From Myxococcales bacterium (GTDB taxonomy: Bacteria; Myxococcota_A; Polyangia; Nannocystales; Nannocystaceae), in contig JACKDW010000005.1 in NCBI GenBank assembly GCA_020633295.1, forward strand, positions 496,001 through 560,000: a DNA stretch of 64,000 nt, written 5' to 3'. Below the pieces are notes generated by a model that did not search any database, was not told where the DNA came from, and worked only from the letters and a program-made list of their open reading frames with translations. Shown here one piece after another: positions 24,065-36,130 of this stretch; the first letter of the stretch is position 1; each line of letters starts with the position of its first letter. The position numbers and the translations under genes were made by a program.

Positions 24065-26365
24065 CTACGAGAACCCCAGCGCGAGCCCGACCTGGTAGAC
24101 CAGCACCGCGAGCACGTACGCGATCGTGGTCATGCTGACGAACATGAACGCCGGCCAGCGCCAGCCGCCGGTCTCGCGGCGCACCACCGCGATCGTCGAC
24201 ATGCACTGGCACGCGTAGACGAAGAACACCATCAGCGCGAGCCCCTTCAGCGGGGTGTGCCGCCGCTCGCCGGTGTCCTCGTCGACCGCGGCGCGCATCG
24301 CCTCGCGCAGGCCGGTGTCATCGTCGTCGGCGCCCTCGATGCCGTAGACGAGCCCCAGCGTGCTGACCATGACCTCGCGCGCGGCGAAGCTGCCGAGGAT
24401 CGCGATGCCGACGCGGAAGTCCTGCCCCATGGGCTCGAGCGCCGGCTCCAGCGCCTTCCCCACGCGCCCGCCGATGGAGTACTCGATCGGCGAGAGGTCG
24501 CGGTCTACAGGCGCCTTGGTGGGCTTGCCGTCGACGACCTGCACCACCGCCGGCGCGTCGCCAGGGCTCGGCGGCGCGGGCGGCTCCGGGAAGCTCAGCA
24601 GCGCCCACAGGATCACGGTCATCGCCAGGATCACGGTGCCGGCGCCGCGCACGAAGTCGGCGGTTCGGTCGTAGACGTAGATCGCGGTGTTGCGCAGCCG
24701 CGGCACGCGGTACGGCGGCAGCTCGAGCACGAGCGGCGGCGTCGGGCTGCGCAGCAGCGTACGCTTGAGGATCGCGCCGACGACCAGCGCCGACACGGTC
24801 GAGAGCGCGTACATCGCGAGCAGCACGAGGCCGCCGAGCGTGAACGGGCCGTAGCGCACGTCGCCCGGGAACAGCGCGCCGATGATCAGCACGTAGATCG
24901 GCAGGCGCGCGCTGCAGCTCATGTACGGGATCATCAAGATCGTGACGAGCCGATCCTTCCACGAGCTGATCGTGCGCGTCCCCATGATCGCCGGGATCGC
25001 GCAGGCGTAGCCGCTCAGCAGCGGCACGAAGGCGCGCCCGTGCAGGCCCACGCGCGCCATCAGGCGATCGATCAAGAACGCCGCGCGCGCCATGTAGCCG
25101 GTGTCCTCGAGCAGGCCGATGAACAGGAACAGCAGCGCGATCTGGGGCACGAACACGAGCACGTTGCCGACGCCCGCGATCACGCCCTCGGTCAGCAGGT
25201 CCGTCAGCACGCCCGGCCCCAGCCCGCCCTTCACCAGGCCCGAGAGCCAGCCCATGACCGCCTCGATCGCGTCCATCAGCGGCGTCGCCCAGCTGAAGAT
25301 CGAGTTGAACAGCAGCGCCATGACGGCGAGGAACACGAGCGGGCCCCACAGCGGGTGCGTGAGCACGCGGTCGATCCGCGCCGAGCGACCCATCGCCGGC
25401 GCGGCCGCGACCGCCGTCGCCGCGTCTGCGGGTCGCGCGTCGACGGCGTCGGCGTAGCCGAGGCCCGCCAGGATCTCGTCGACCTCGCGATAGCGCCGCT
25501 CGATCAGCTCGCGGGTGGCCTCGGCCGCGTGCTCGATCGGGACGCGCGAGAGCGCCGCGGTCTCGGCCGCGCGCGCGCCGGTGAGCGCCTCGGTCCCGGC
25601 CGCCCGCGCCGACAGCAGCCAGCGCCCGCGCACCGGGCTCTCGACCAGCGCCTGCAGCTCGGGGATCGCCGCGCGCGTCGACGAGGCCGCGGTCAGCGGC
25701 GTCGACGGCGGCCGCGCGCGCGCGCGGACCTGCGCCAGAGAACATGTCGTCGATCCGAGCTGGTGATCGACCGGCGCGAGCAGGCGCGCGCGCAGCCCTC
25801 GCCGCTCGCGCGCGGCTCAGGCCGCCCAGGCGCTCGCGCAGCGCGGCGACCAGCTCGCGCGCGCCCTGCCCGACCCGCGCGACGGTCGGCACCAGGGCAC
25901 GCCCAGCGCATCGGCGAGCGCCGCCGGCTCGAGCCGGAGCCCGGCCTCCTCGGCCACGTCGACCATGTTGAGCGCGATCACCAGCGGCAGCCCGTACTCG
26001 AGCAGCTGCATGGCGAGGTAGAGGTTGCGGCCGAGGTTGGCCGCGTCGACCACGAGGATCACCGCCTCCGGCGCGGGCGCCCCCGCGACGCCCGCGAGGC
26101 AGCGAAACGCGACCGCCTCGTCCTCCGAGACCGGCGTCAGGCTGTAGACGCCCGGGAGGTCGATCATCGTGATGCGCGCGGGCCCGGCGGACTCGCCGCC
26201 TGACCCTTGAACCAGCTCCGAGGTGACGCGCCCCTCGAGCGTCTCGACGGTCACGCCGGCGTAGTTCCCGACCTTGTGGCGGGCGCCGGTCAGCACGTTG
26301 AACAGGCTGGTCTTCCCGACGTTCGGGTTGCCCGCGAGCGCCACGCGCAGCTCGCGATCGCTCAC
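24065..26365 (-). CDS. feoB: Ferrous iron transport protein B, reading frame broken twice
   Basis: Inner-membrane Fe(II) transporter with a cytosolic G domain. N-terminal GTPase: G1 GNPNVGKTS, G2 region VGNYAGVTVE, G3 DLPGVYSL, G4 NMVD. C-terminal part: about 8-9 helices with the Gate/core segments and CQCMSTIAVVRRETGGWRW. The frame is disrupted between about 25900 and 25750: after ALGVP it slips by one base (the expected continuation PTVARVGQGARELVAALRER is in the next frame), then returns to the original frame before GSTTCSLAQV. Two compensating indels in GC runs look more like sequence errors than decay, since both halves are conserved. GTG start overlaps the feoA stop (GTGA). Confidence 0.88.
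25728..25747 (-). repeat. Dyad-type element inside feoB
   Basis: On the coding strand ACATGT, TCTCTGGC, GCAGGT (14 of 20 to the consensus). The codons are ACA TGT TCT CTG GCG CAG when read in the frame of the downstream half, placing the second feoB frame break upstream of this point. Confidence 0.4.
26199..26218 (-). repeat. Dyad-type element inside feoB G domain
   Basis: On the coding strand AGCTGG, TTCAAGGG, TCAGGC; 14 of 20 identical to the element in the LRR gene. It encodes LVQGSG with GTT CAA GGG TCA, a rare-codon run in an otherwise GC-rich domain. Confidence 0.3.
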
Positions 26366-26610
26366 GCGCTCGCTCCTGGTCTCTCGAGCATCTCGACCTC
26401 GACGAGCCGGGCCTCGGCGCGCCGCAGCGACACGTGGCTGCCGCGCACGCGCAGCTCGAGCGGGTCCCCGAGCGGCGCGCGCTTGATCAGCGTGACCACC
26501 GTCCCGGGCACGAAGCCCATCTCCATCAGCCGCAGGCTCAGGTCGCCCGACCCGCCGGCGCCGCGCGTCTGCACGACCCGCGCCCGCGCGCCGAGCTCGA
26601 GCTCCGCCAG
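26362..26610 (-). CDS. feoA: FeoA family protein
   Basis: Small SH3-like cytoplasmic partner of FeoB in Fe(II) uptake. Seen: LELGARARVV, RLMEMGFVPGTVVTLIKRAPLGDPLELRVRGSHVSLRRAEARLVEVE, the complete FeoA signature. The start is a problem: the frame has no ATG, GTG or TTG before the domain. The first GTG (26574) would delete the first strand, so a CTG at 26610 (giving MAELELG) is proposed. An upstream frame shift could also hide the real start. The stop overlaps the feoB GTG, so the genes are coupled. Fur-type regulation is usual for feo but I see no clear Fur box upstream. Confidence 0.75.
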   Translation of the reverse strand: MAELELGARARVVQTRGAGGSGDLSLRLMEMGFVPGTVVTLIKRAPLGDPLELRVRGSHVSLRRAEARLVEVEMLERPGASA

Positions 26611-26836
26611 GGTCGCGCGCGGGTCGGGGCGCGCCGCCGCCGTCCGCTCGCGCGCGCAGCGAGTGCCAGATCGGGGCTGTCGACGCGCTGGTGCACGGGC
26701 CTCTCACTTTCGGTCGCGGCCCCGCGCCAGGTCAAGCCGGCGCGCGCCTCGAGGTCGTGGGGCCCCGCACGCCGGGCGCAGGACCCACGACGCGCGCCGC
26801 CCTGCCGCGCGCGCCGACTGCTACGCTCCCGGTCCG

Positions 26837-29508
<2,672 letters not shown>

Positions 29509-29551
29509 CCACCGGCGATCGTCGTCGCGCACGCTCGCGCGCGCGAACGCG

Positions 29552-29585
29552 AGAGCCCGGCGCGTCGCGCAGACGGCCGGGCTCT
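29552..29585. terminator. Bidirectional hairpin between hrpB and the convergent gene
   Basis: Stem AGAGCCCGGC / GCCGGGCTCT, 10 bp perfect, 14-nt loop, between two converging genes. No T-run, as usual for this GC content; a terminator by position. Confidence 0.5.
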
Positions 29586-29605
29586 GGGCGCGGGAGGCGG
29601 CGCGC

Positions 29606-30196
29606 TCAGCTCTGCGCCTGGGGGGACGCGTCCGCGCTCTCCTCGACATCGTCGATCGCGTCGTAGAGCGCGGCCGGAAGCTCGTGCAGGCGGTCCTCCT
29701 CGATCATGACCGCGCCCGCCGGCAGTTCGGGGAGGTTGACCGCGGTGAAGCGGCGCGCGCCCGGGGCCCCGTAGATCAGGTACACGCCGACCTCGTTGAC
29801 GTAGTAGCGGTGGCCGTCGTGCTCGTAGATGCCGACCGAGATGTCCTCGGACTCGAGCGCGTCAGCGGCCTCGGCCAGGATGCACAGCGCGCGGTCGTAC
29901 TCGTCCTCGTCGAGCTCCTCGAGCGCGGCGCCGGCCGGCAGCGCGTCCGCGGGCTGCAGCATCGACGGCTGCTCGGGCGTGCGCACGACGTACGCCTGAC
30001 CCCGCGCGGTCACGTAGTAGACGCGCCCGAGCGCGTGCTCCTGAAACATCCCAGGCGTAGGCATCGGCCGGCTGTTGGCCGGCGGGCCCGCGAGGGAGAG
30101 CGCTTCGAGCTCCGCGCCGTTGGTGACGTGGATGTGAGCGACAACGCAACCCTGCAGCGAAGCCAGCGGAGACGGGGACAGGGGGTTCATCGACAT
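29606..30196 (-). CDS. Hypothetical protein
   Basis: 196 aa, acidic, no signal peptide. Two Tyr-rich beta segments repeat the same logic: GRVYYVTARGQAYVVRTPEQ (about 55-74) and GHRYYVNEVGVYLIYGAPGA (about 125-144), separated by an acidic helix (EELDEDEYDRALCILAEAAD). The protein therefore looks like two related small beta domains. No family is recognised. The start is the ATG at 30196 (MSMNPLSP) or the one at 30190; a dyad element 30223-30242 lies just upstream in the promoter region. It faces a long non-coding stretch. Confidence 0.6.
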   Translation of the reverse strand: MSMNPLSPSPLASLQGCVVAHIHVTNGAELEALSLAGPPANSRPMPTPGMFQEHALGRVYYVTARGQAYVVRTPEQPSMLQPADALPAGAALEELDEDEYDRALCILAEAADALESEDISVGIYEHDGHRYYVNEVGVYLIYGAPGARRFTAVNLPELPAGAVMIEEDRLHELPAALYDAIDDVEESADASPQAQS

Positions 30197-30222
30197 GGGT
30201 GTGGTTCCTGGGTTCTGTGCAA

Positions 30223-30242
30223 ACGTGCACATTAGGACATGT
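30223..30242 (-). repeat. Dyad element ACATGT-N8-GCACGT, intergenic copy 3
   Basis: On the minus strand ACATGT, CCTAATGT, GCACGT. It lies 27 bp upstream of the ATG at 30196, a typical operator or promoter position. It shares ACATGTCC with copies at 6896, 30707 and 45132. Confidence 0.5.
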
Positions 30243-30597
30243 CGTGCAACGACGGCGCACGAACGAGCCCTTGCTCTGTGACAGCTGACTGCCAGTGAGC
30301 AACCATTAGAGTCGTAGCAGACTGGGTCGCTCAGATCCAGCGTCAACCGGTCATAGAGGCCAGGTCGTGACGTCGTCGAGCGTCACTGTCAGTTGCCAGG
30401 TAAGTTTCGTATGCGTCGCTAACCTTTTGGCAATTGCATGTTCATGGAAGCGCGTGATCGCGAGCGAGTCACCAGTGATGCACAGTTCATCCACGGGCGG
30501 ACCCGCGCACCTGTGAACGACGTGTGGAAAAACCGAGCGTTGTCCACCCCTCGTGCTGCGCGCTTTCGAGCCCCAGGAGGCAATATCACGCTGTTCT

Positions 30598-30648
30598 GGC
30601 GGAGATCACCTCCGCATTTGCTCGCTAATTGACGAGGAGATCTCCGCC
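30598..30648. other. Nested inverted repeats (GGAGATC family)
   Basis: GCGGAG-ATCAC-CTCCGC (30599-30615) and the 10-bp palindrome GGAGATCTCC (30636-30645) are also linked by a longer pair GGCGGAGATC (30598-30607) / GATCTCCGCC (30639-30648). The same bases can form two alternative structures, as in attenuators or protein-binding dyads. Confidence 0.5.
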
Positions 30649-30706
30649 GCGCGAACTCGCCCGTCGAGCCGAAGCCGTCGCCCAGCGCGACCGCGTCCCG
30701 AGCAAA

Positions 30707-30726
30707 ACATGTCCATAGAGTCATGT
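30707..30726 (+). repeat. Dyad element ACATGT-N8-TCATGT, intergenic copy 4
   Basis: ACATGT, CCATAGAG, TCATGT, followed by TCAAAATC. One of the best copies. About 400 bp upstream of the DUF4178 gene in non-coding DNA. Confidence 0.6.
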
Positions 30727-30934
30727 TCAAAATCACCGCGCGACGCGGCGCGCGACGAAGGACGACCACGAGCGCGCGAGCGCGTCGCCACCCCGGCCCG
30801 TCGACGCTCCCGCGTGACGCGGCGACGTCACGCGCCGCCGCGTGTGCGCGTGCGTCGGCGCGACGACGACGTCGCGCGCGGCCGGGCGACCGCCGCGTCC
30901 CCGTTGCGAGCTCGCGCCGCGCGGGCGAGCCCGC

Positions 30935-31042
30935 GAGCTCACGGACGCGAGCTCACGGACGCGCTCTCACGGACGCGCTCTCACGACCGCGCTCTCACGG
31001 ACGCGCTCTCACGGCCGCGCTCTCACGGCCGCGCTCCCACGG
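30935..31042. repeat. 14-bp tandem repeat array
   Basis: Seven full units and one partial of GCTCTCACGGACGC with variants (GAGCTCACGGACGC, ...GACCGC, ...GGCCGC). The unit is not a multiple of three, so it is non-coding. It ends 80 bp before the start of the DUF4178 gene and could influence its transcription. Confidence 0.85.
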
Positions 31043-31124
31043 ACTCCCACAGATGTCTCACGACCGCGCGCGCGAGGCTCCCGCGCCCGCGCGTCGCGTG
31101 CTATTACGAAGAGGTTCGCCAACC

Positions 31125-31883
31125 ATGCTCACGATCGCATCGCTACTCGCTGCCATGACCATCGCCGGCGCGTTCTGGGTCGGGATCCTCGCGGCTCGGC
31201 GGCTGCGCGACTGGGGTGACGGACGCCACGCGCTCCCGGAGGGCGAGGGCGGCCCCCAGCTCGCGCTCGCGGCCGCCTCCGGCGGCAACAGCCACCCGCC
31301 CCATGACCCCGCGAGCCAGCGCGTGCGCGCCCGCGTCGCCGAGCGGCTGCGCGGTCGCGCCTACGCGGGCGCTGTCCCGCGCTCCTACATCGACGACGAC
31401 CCGGCGACGCCGGACCTCGGGCTCGCCAACCTGCGGCAGGGCGACGTGGTCCTCGTCAACAGCTCCGACCCCGAGCGCGACGGCGACTACCTCGTCGACG
31501 GGGTGCTCAACCTCCGCGAGGGCGCGGCGACCACGGTCATCGCGGTGCTCAACGACGTCGGCAAGCGGCGCTGGCTCATCGGCGCCCCCGCGCGCGACCA
31601 GTGGCTGTGGCTCGCCCCCGTCACCGGGCACGGCCTGGTGGGCGAGCCGCCGCGGCACATCCGGCAGGGCGACCTGAGCTACGCGCTCGAGCGTCGCGGC
31701 CAGGCGAGCGCCGCCGGGGCCGGGATGCACGGGCGCCCCGCGCTGCCGCGCGTCGCGACCTACCTGTACCGCTGCGAGTCGACGCGCGTGCTCTGGCTCG
31801 AGCGCTGGGGCGACCAGGTGCTCATGGGCGAGGGCGTCGAGCTCCCGAGCCACTTCGTCGGCTTCCTGCCCGGGCAGGGCTGA
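31125..31883 (+). CDS. DUF4178 domain protein
   Basis: 252 aa with an N-terminal membrane helix (IASLLAAMTIAGAFWVGILAA, residues 4-24), a linker, and a DUF4178 domain (about 100-250): LRQGDVVLVNSSDPERDGDYLVDG, KRRWLIGAP, LSYALERRGQA, ATYLYRCESTRVLWLERWG, MGEGVELPSHFVGFLPG. DUF4178 genes often neighbour shock-response or PspA-like genes, but the function is unproven. It is 26 bp upstream of the PP2C gene on the same strand, so a phosphorylation-linked role is plausible. ATG start at 31125. Confidence 0.72.
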   Translation: MLTIASLLAAMTIAGAFWVGILAARRLRDWGDGRHALPEGEGGPQLALAAASGGNSHPPHDPASQRVRARVAERLRGRAYAGAVPRSYIDDDPATPDLGLANLRQGDVVLVNSSDPERDGDYLVDGVLNLREGAATTVIAVLNDVGKRRWLIGAPARDQWLWLAPVTGHGLVGEPPRHIRQGDLSYALERRGQASAAGAGMHGRPALPRVATYLYRCESTRVLWLERWGDQVLMGEGVELPSHFVGFLPGQG

Positions 31884-31909
31884 CGCGATCGCGACGCGAC
31901 GATAACGCC

Positions 31910-32518
<609 letters not shown>

Positions 32519-32660
32519 CCGGGCGCTGAAATTCGCGGAGCGGTCGCCGACGCGTCCATATCACCCATGGCCGCGACGCCGGGCGTCGCCGTGTCGAGCG
32601 GGCGCTGAGCGCCGGCGTCGACGGCAGCGGACGCAAGGGGCATGTTCGCGGTCGCGGGCG

Positions 32661-33272
32661 TCACAGCTGCGCGCGCACGCGGGCGGCCCACGCCTCGAGG
32701 TTCTGCGTCGTCCGCAGCGCCAGCGCCGGCGTCGACGCGAGCGCGGCGATCTGCCGCTCGAGCTGCGCGCGCGCGCGCCGGAGCCGGCTGCGCACGGTCG
32801 CCGCAGGCACCTCGATCACGCGGCTGATCTCGGCGCTCGAGAGCGACTCCCAGTAGCGCAGCTCGAGCACCACCTGCAGCTCGAGCGGCAAGCCCCGCAG
32901 CGCCGCGAGCAGCAGGTGCTCCTCCTCGAGCTCGCCGAGCAGCGCGCTCGGGGACGCGCCCAGGTCGATCACGGACACGGTCCCGAAGTCGATCGGCTCG
33001 AGCTTGCGCCGACGCCCGCGCAGGTGCATTCGCAGCGTGTTGTAGGCGACGCCGAAGACGTACGCGCGCACGCTCGCGTCGCCGCGGAAGCGATCCTTCG
33101 CGCCGACGCAGGCGAGGAAGGTGCGCTGGACCAGGTCGTCGACCTCGCCCGCGTCGTGGAGCTTGTTGCGGAAGAACCGCTGCAGCGGCGCGAAGTACCG
33201 ATCGAAGAGCTGCTCGCCCGCCTCCCGGTCGCCGCCGCGCCAGGCCTCGAGCAGCTCCTCGTCGCTACGCAC
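32661..33272 (-). CDS. ECF-type RNA polymerase sigma factor
   Basis: 203 aa. Region 2 (about 22-85): FDRYFAPLQRFFRNKL, VDDLVQRTFLACVGAKDRF, VRAYVFGVAYNTLRMHLRGRR. Region 4 (about 120-170): LPLELQVVLELRYWESLSSAEISRVIEVPAATVRSRLRRARAQLERQ with the helix-turn-helix. No anti-sigma gene is next to it; instead the Ser/Thr kinase-TPR gene follows 107 bp away on the same strand, an arrangement recalling kinase-controlled ECF groups (such as ECF43-like), where phosphorylation rather than an anti-sigma factor controls activity. That link is inference. Confidence 0.92.
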   Translation of the reverse strand: MRSDEELLEAWRGGDREAGEQLFDRYFAPLQRFFRNKLHDAGEVDDLVQRTFLACVGAKDRFRGDASVRAYVFGVAYNTLRMHLRGRRRKLEPIDFGTVSVIDLGASPSALLGELEEEHLLLAALRGLPLELQVVLELRYWESLSSAEISRVIEVPAATVRSRLRRARAQLERQIAALASTPALALRTTQNLEAWAARVRAQL

Positions 33273-33379
33273 GCCGCGGCTCCCGGGCGCGCGATGGCTC
33301 GCGCGGCGACGACGAGCACGGGCGCCGTGACGTGTGGACGTGCTCCACGAGGCGCGAGCCTACGCGCCCGCCTCGCCGC

Positions 33380-36130
33380 TCACAAGCGCCGCTGCTCGTC
33401 GCGCCACGCGAGCGCGCGCGCGTAGTCCTGGGCGCTCGACTCACCGGCCGCGCCGAACGCCGCGATCGCCTGCGACAGCGCTCGCTCGGCCTCGACCCCC
33501 ACGCCGAGCGCGGCGTGGGCTCGCGCGATCGCGAAGAGCGTGCGCCCGCGATCCTTCGCCGCGCTGGTGTCGGGCGTCTGCAGGGACCTCGCGCGCTCGA
33601 GCGACACGAGCGCCTCGGCCGGTCGCCCGAGCCCCAGCTCAGCCTCGCCGATCCCGGTCCACGCGAACGCGAGGTAGTGGTGCGAGGAGTCGTGCGCGCG
33701 CTCCCAGATGTCGACGCCGCGCCGCAGGTGCCGCTCGGCCAGCGCGTACTCGCCGAACGCGAGGTGCATCTCGGCGAGGTTGCGCAGCGCCCACGCGACG
33801 TCGTCGTGGGTCGGCCCGAGCGCCCGCTCCGCCAGCGCGAGCGCCCGCTCGTAGTGCTCGCGCGACGCCTCGCGTCGACCCGCGCGCATGGCCACGCGCC
33901 CGAGACAATTGTGCGGCCAGATCAGCCGCGTGTGCGCGTCGCCGTAGGCGCGCGCCCAGATCGCGAGCGCCTGCTGGTAGCGCGCCGTCGCCTCGTCGTA
34001 GCGCCCGCGCTCCTCGTCCACGCGCGCGGCGTAGGTCAGCGCCTGCGCGTAGCGCGGGTGCTCCTCGCCGAAGCTGCGCCGGTAGATCTCGAGCGCGCGC
34101 TCGTGGACCGCGAGCGCGCGCTCGTGCTGCCCGAGGTGCCCGAGCACGCGCCCCAGGTGACTCAAGCTCCCCGCGAGCTCGGGGTGCAGGGGATCGAGCG
34201 CCGCGTCCTCGAGCTCGACCGCGCGCTCGAGCTGCGCGCGCGCCTCCTCGTACTGGCCGAGCCACCGCAGCGCGCTGCCGAGGCTGTCGTGCAGCTGCGC
34301 GCGCTCGCGGTCGACCGACGCGCCCGCGCGCTCGGCCGCCGCCTCCCCCAGCTCACCCCCGCGTCGCCCCTCGTCCGCGCGCCCGAGCACCTCGATCAGC
34401 ACGTAGACCAGCGACGACGCCGCGGCGATCTTCGCCCGGTCGTCCCCCAGCGCCTCGGCCCGCGTGTACGCGCCCGCGAGCGCCCGCGCGGCCTCGTCGC
34501 TGCGCAGCGGGTCGCGCACGAGCAGCTGCCCGCGCAGCAGCTCGGCGGCCGCGCGCGTGCGCGGGGCGTCGCCCGACGCGAGCGACGCGAGCCCGCGCTC
34601 GAGCTCCTCCCGCGCGCGCGCGTCCTCGCCGACGCGCAGGAACGCCTGCGCGCGCGCGAGCTGCTGCCGCGCCGCCTGCACCTGCGGCCCCGCCTCGCGC
34701 TCGAGCTCCTCGAGCCGCGCCTCGCGCTCAAGCTCATCCACGCCCGCGCAGCGCGAGACCGGCGTCAGCTGCCCGAGCGCCGTCAGCGAGCGCTCGACGG
34801 TCGCCTGCCCGCCCGCCGTGAGCGCGTCGACCAGCGCCGCGAGCTCCCCGCGACGGCGCTCCAGGCAGCGCGCGCGCGCGTCCGTCAGGCGCCGGGGCAG
34901 CGCGTCGTGCCACGCGTCCAGGCACGCCTCAACCTGCTCGATCGTCCATGTCTCGGTGTACTCGTCGAGTCGCGCGACCACGCGCGCCGCCGAGCCCTCC
35001 GCGTACGGGACCCCGGTGCGCCGGAACGCGTCGATCAGCGCCGCGCGCCGCGCTCCGCCCCACTCCGCCTCGATCGACGCGCCCGCCGACGCGCACGCCC
35101 GCCGCCGCGCGTCGCGGACGACGAGGACGCCGACGACGCACAGCAGCGCGACGCCCACCGCGAGCGCGCGTCGTCGCGCGCGACGACGGCGACGCGCGGG
35201 CTCATCCGAGAGCGCCGCGAGCAGCTCCTCCATCGACGCGAAGCGCTCGGACGCCGCCGGCGCGAGCCCTCGCGCGAGCGCGACCCAGACGTGCGCCGGC
35301 ACGGCGCGACCCGACGGCGCGCGTCCCCCTCCGCGGAGCCGCTCGACCTCCGCGCGGTGATCGCTCGCGGGATCCAGGCGCGCGCCGCTGAGCGCCTGGT
35401 ACAGCGCGACGCAGAAGCTGAACTGATCCGAGCGCTCGGTCACGGCCTCGTTTCGAGCTTGCTCTGGGGACATATACGCCGGCGTGCCCTGCCACGTGCT
35501 CGGGGCGCCGAGCGCCCCGAACGCCCCCGTCACCCGATCGGGCGCGCCGTCGGGCTGCGCGCGCTGCCGCACGCGCGCGAGCCCGAAGTCGCACACGCGC
35601 GCCCGCCCGCGCGCGTCCACGAGCACGTTCGCGGGCTTGAAGTCGCGGTGCACCACCCCGGCGCGGTGCGCCGCCGCTAACCCGAGACCTGCCTGGATGT
35701 ACATCTCGGTGATCTCGCGGGTCCCGCGGTCGACCTGCCAGCGCCCCAGCGTCTCCCCGCGGACGAACTCCATCACCAGGTAGATGCGCCCGTCGTGCTC
35801 GCCGACCTCGTACACGTGCACGACGTTCCCGTGGGACAGCCGCGCCATCGCCCGGGCCTCGCTGCGCAGGCGATCGCGTCGCCGCGGCGCGTCCGAGCCC
35901 GGGTGCTCGACGCGCGCGCTCCGGAGCAGCTTGATCGCGACGGCGCGATCGAGCTCGTCGTCGCGCGCCGAGAACACGACGCCCAGCCCGCCCTGCCCGA
36001 GTCGACGCAGCAGCGTGTAGCGGCCGAGGCGCGGCGGCGCGCCGCCGAACACCTGCGCCTTCACGCAGGCGCGGTGCAACTCGTCCGCGAGCGAGATGTC
36101 GTCGTCGGCCGCCGCCGCCGGCTCCTGCAC
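33380..36130 (-). CDS. Serine/threonine protein kinase with TPR C-terminal region
   Basis: 916 aa. Kinase domain (about 40-320): GQGGLGVVFSA, AIKLLR, HRDFKPANVLV, CDFGLARV, MSPEQARNE in place of APE, DQFSFCVALYQALSG. One membrane helix (ALAVGVALLCVVGVLVV, about 332-348) places the 550-aa helical remainder outside. That part holds a Cys-containing spacer and six or more TPRs of the Kinesin-light-chain type (GQYEEARAQLERAVELEDAAL; GQHERALAVHERALEIYRRSFG; GRYDEATARYQQALAIW; GEYALAERHLRRGVDIWERAH). GTG start at 36130, or 36163. Probable signalling to the ECF sigma factor next to it. Three dyad-type elements fall inside the gene. Confidence 0.9.
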   Translation of the reverse strand: MQEPAAAADDDISLADELHRACVKAQVFGGAPPRLGRYTLLRRLGQGGLGVVFSARDDELDRAVAIKLLRSARVEHPGSDAPRRRDRLRSEARAMARLSHGNVVHVYEVGEHDGRIYLVMEFVRGETLGRWQVDRGTREITEMYIQAGLGLAAAHRAGVVHRDFKPANVLVDARGRARVCDFGLARVRQRAQPDGAPDRVTGAFGALGAPSTWQGTPAYMSPEQARNEAVTERSDQFSFCVALYQALSGARLDPASDHRAEVERLRGGGRAPSGRAVPAHVWVALARGLAPAASERFASMEELLAALSDEPARRRRRARRRALAVGVALLCVVGVLVVRDARRRACASAGASIEAEWGGARRAALIDAFRRTGVPYAEGSAARVVARLDEYTETWTIEQVEACLDAWHDALPRRLTDARARCLERRRGELAALVDALTAGGQATVERSLTALGQLTPVSRCAGVDELEREARLEELEREAGPQVQAARQQLARAQAFLRVGEDARAREELERGLASLASGDAPRTRAAAELLRGQLLVRDPLRSDEAARALAGAYTRAEALGDDRAKIAAASSLVYVLIEVLGRADEGRRGGELGEAAAERAGASVDRERAQLHDSLGSALRWLGQYEEARAQLERAVELEDAALDPLHPELAGSLSHLGRVLGHLGQHERALAVHERALEIYRRSFGEEHPRYAQALTYAARVDEERGRYDEATARYQQALAIWARAYGDAHTRLIWPHNCLGRVAMRAGRREASREHYERALALAERALGPTHDDVAWALRNLAEMHLAFGEYALAERHLRRGVDIWERAHDSSHHYLAFAWTGIGEAELGLGRPAEALVSLERARSLQTPDTSAAKDRGRTLFAIARAHAALGVGVEAERALSQAIAAFGAAGESSAQDYARALAWRDEQRRL
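34946..34965 (-). repeat. Dyad-type element inside kinase gene (1)
   Basis: On the coding strand ACGAGT, ACACCGAG, ACATGG; 15 of 20 identical to the consensus. It encodes DEYTETWT. Only the ACA codon is rare, so chance is possible. Confidence 0.3.
35456..35475 (-). repeat. Dyad-type element inside kinase gene (2)
   Basis: On the coding strand ATATGT, CCCCAGAG, CAAGCT; 14 of 20 to the consensus. It encodes AYMSPEQAR, the kinase activation-loop end, with TAT, CCA, CAA, GCT and CGA codons, all rare here. Confidence 0.4.
35687..35706 (+). repeat. Dyad-type element inside kinase gene (3)
   Basis: ACCTGC, CTGGATGT, ACATCT; 14 of 20 on the minus strand. It encodes EMYIQAGLGLA with GCA GGT and, just beyond, a TTA codon. 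Confidence 0.4.

Larger units (their letters stand above)
30197..31124. other. 928-bp non-coding region with several unusual structures
   Basis: The longest gene-free stretch in the window. In order: dyad element (30223-30242), an AT-richer zone 30300-30650 with three DnaA-box-like 9-mers (30487-30495, 30523-30531, 30540-30548), nested inverted repeats (30598-30648), a second dyad (30707-30726) and a 14-bp tandem array (30935-31042). A frame of 64 codons at 30438-30632 is open but has abnormal codon use and no ribosome site. I see no tRNA or known riboswitch. Confidence 0.6.

Noticed and set aside
30438..30632. A 64-codon open frame in the non-coding region.
   Set aside because: Codon use is unlike the genome, no ribosome site, and it overlaps DnaA-like and inverted-repeat sequences.
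30400..30720. Possible replication origin, because of DnaA-box-like 9-mers.
   Set aside because: Only one 9-mer is within one mismatch of TTATCCACA, and no dnaA, dnaN, gidA or parAB genes are nearby. Kept only as an observation of a complex control region.
30935..31042. CRISPR-like array.
   Set aside because: Units are 14 bp in direct tandem without spacers, so it is a simple tandem repeat.
33332..35680. Long plus-strand frames opposite the kinase-TPR gene.
   Set aside because: Arg/Ala-rich antisense shadows of a well-supported gene on the other strand.
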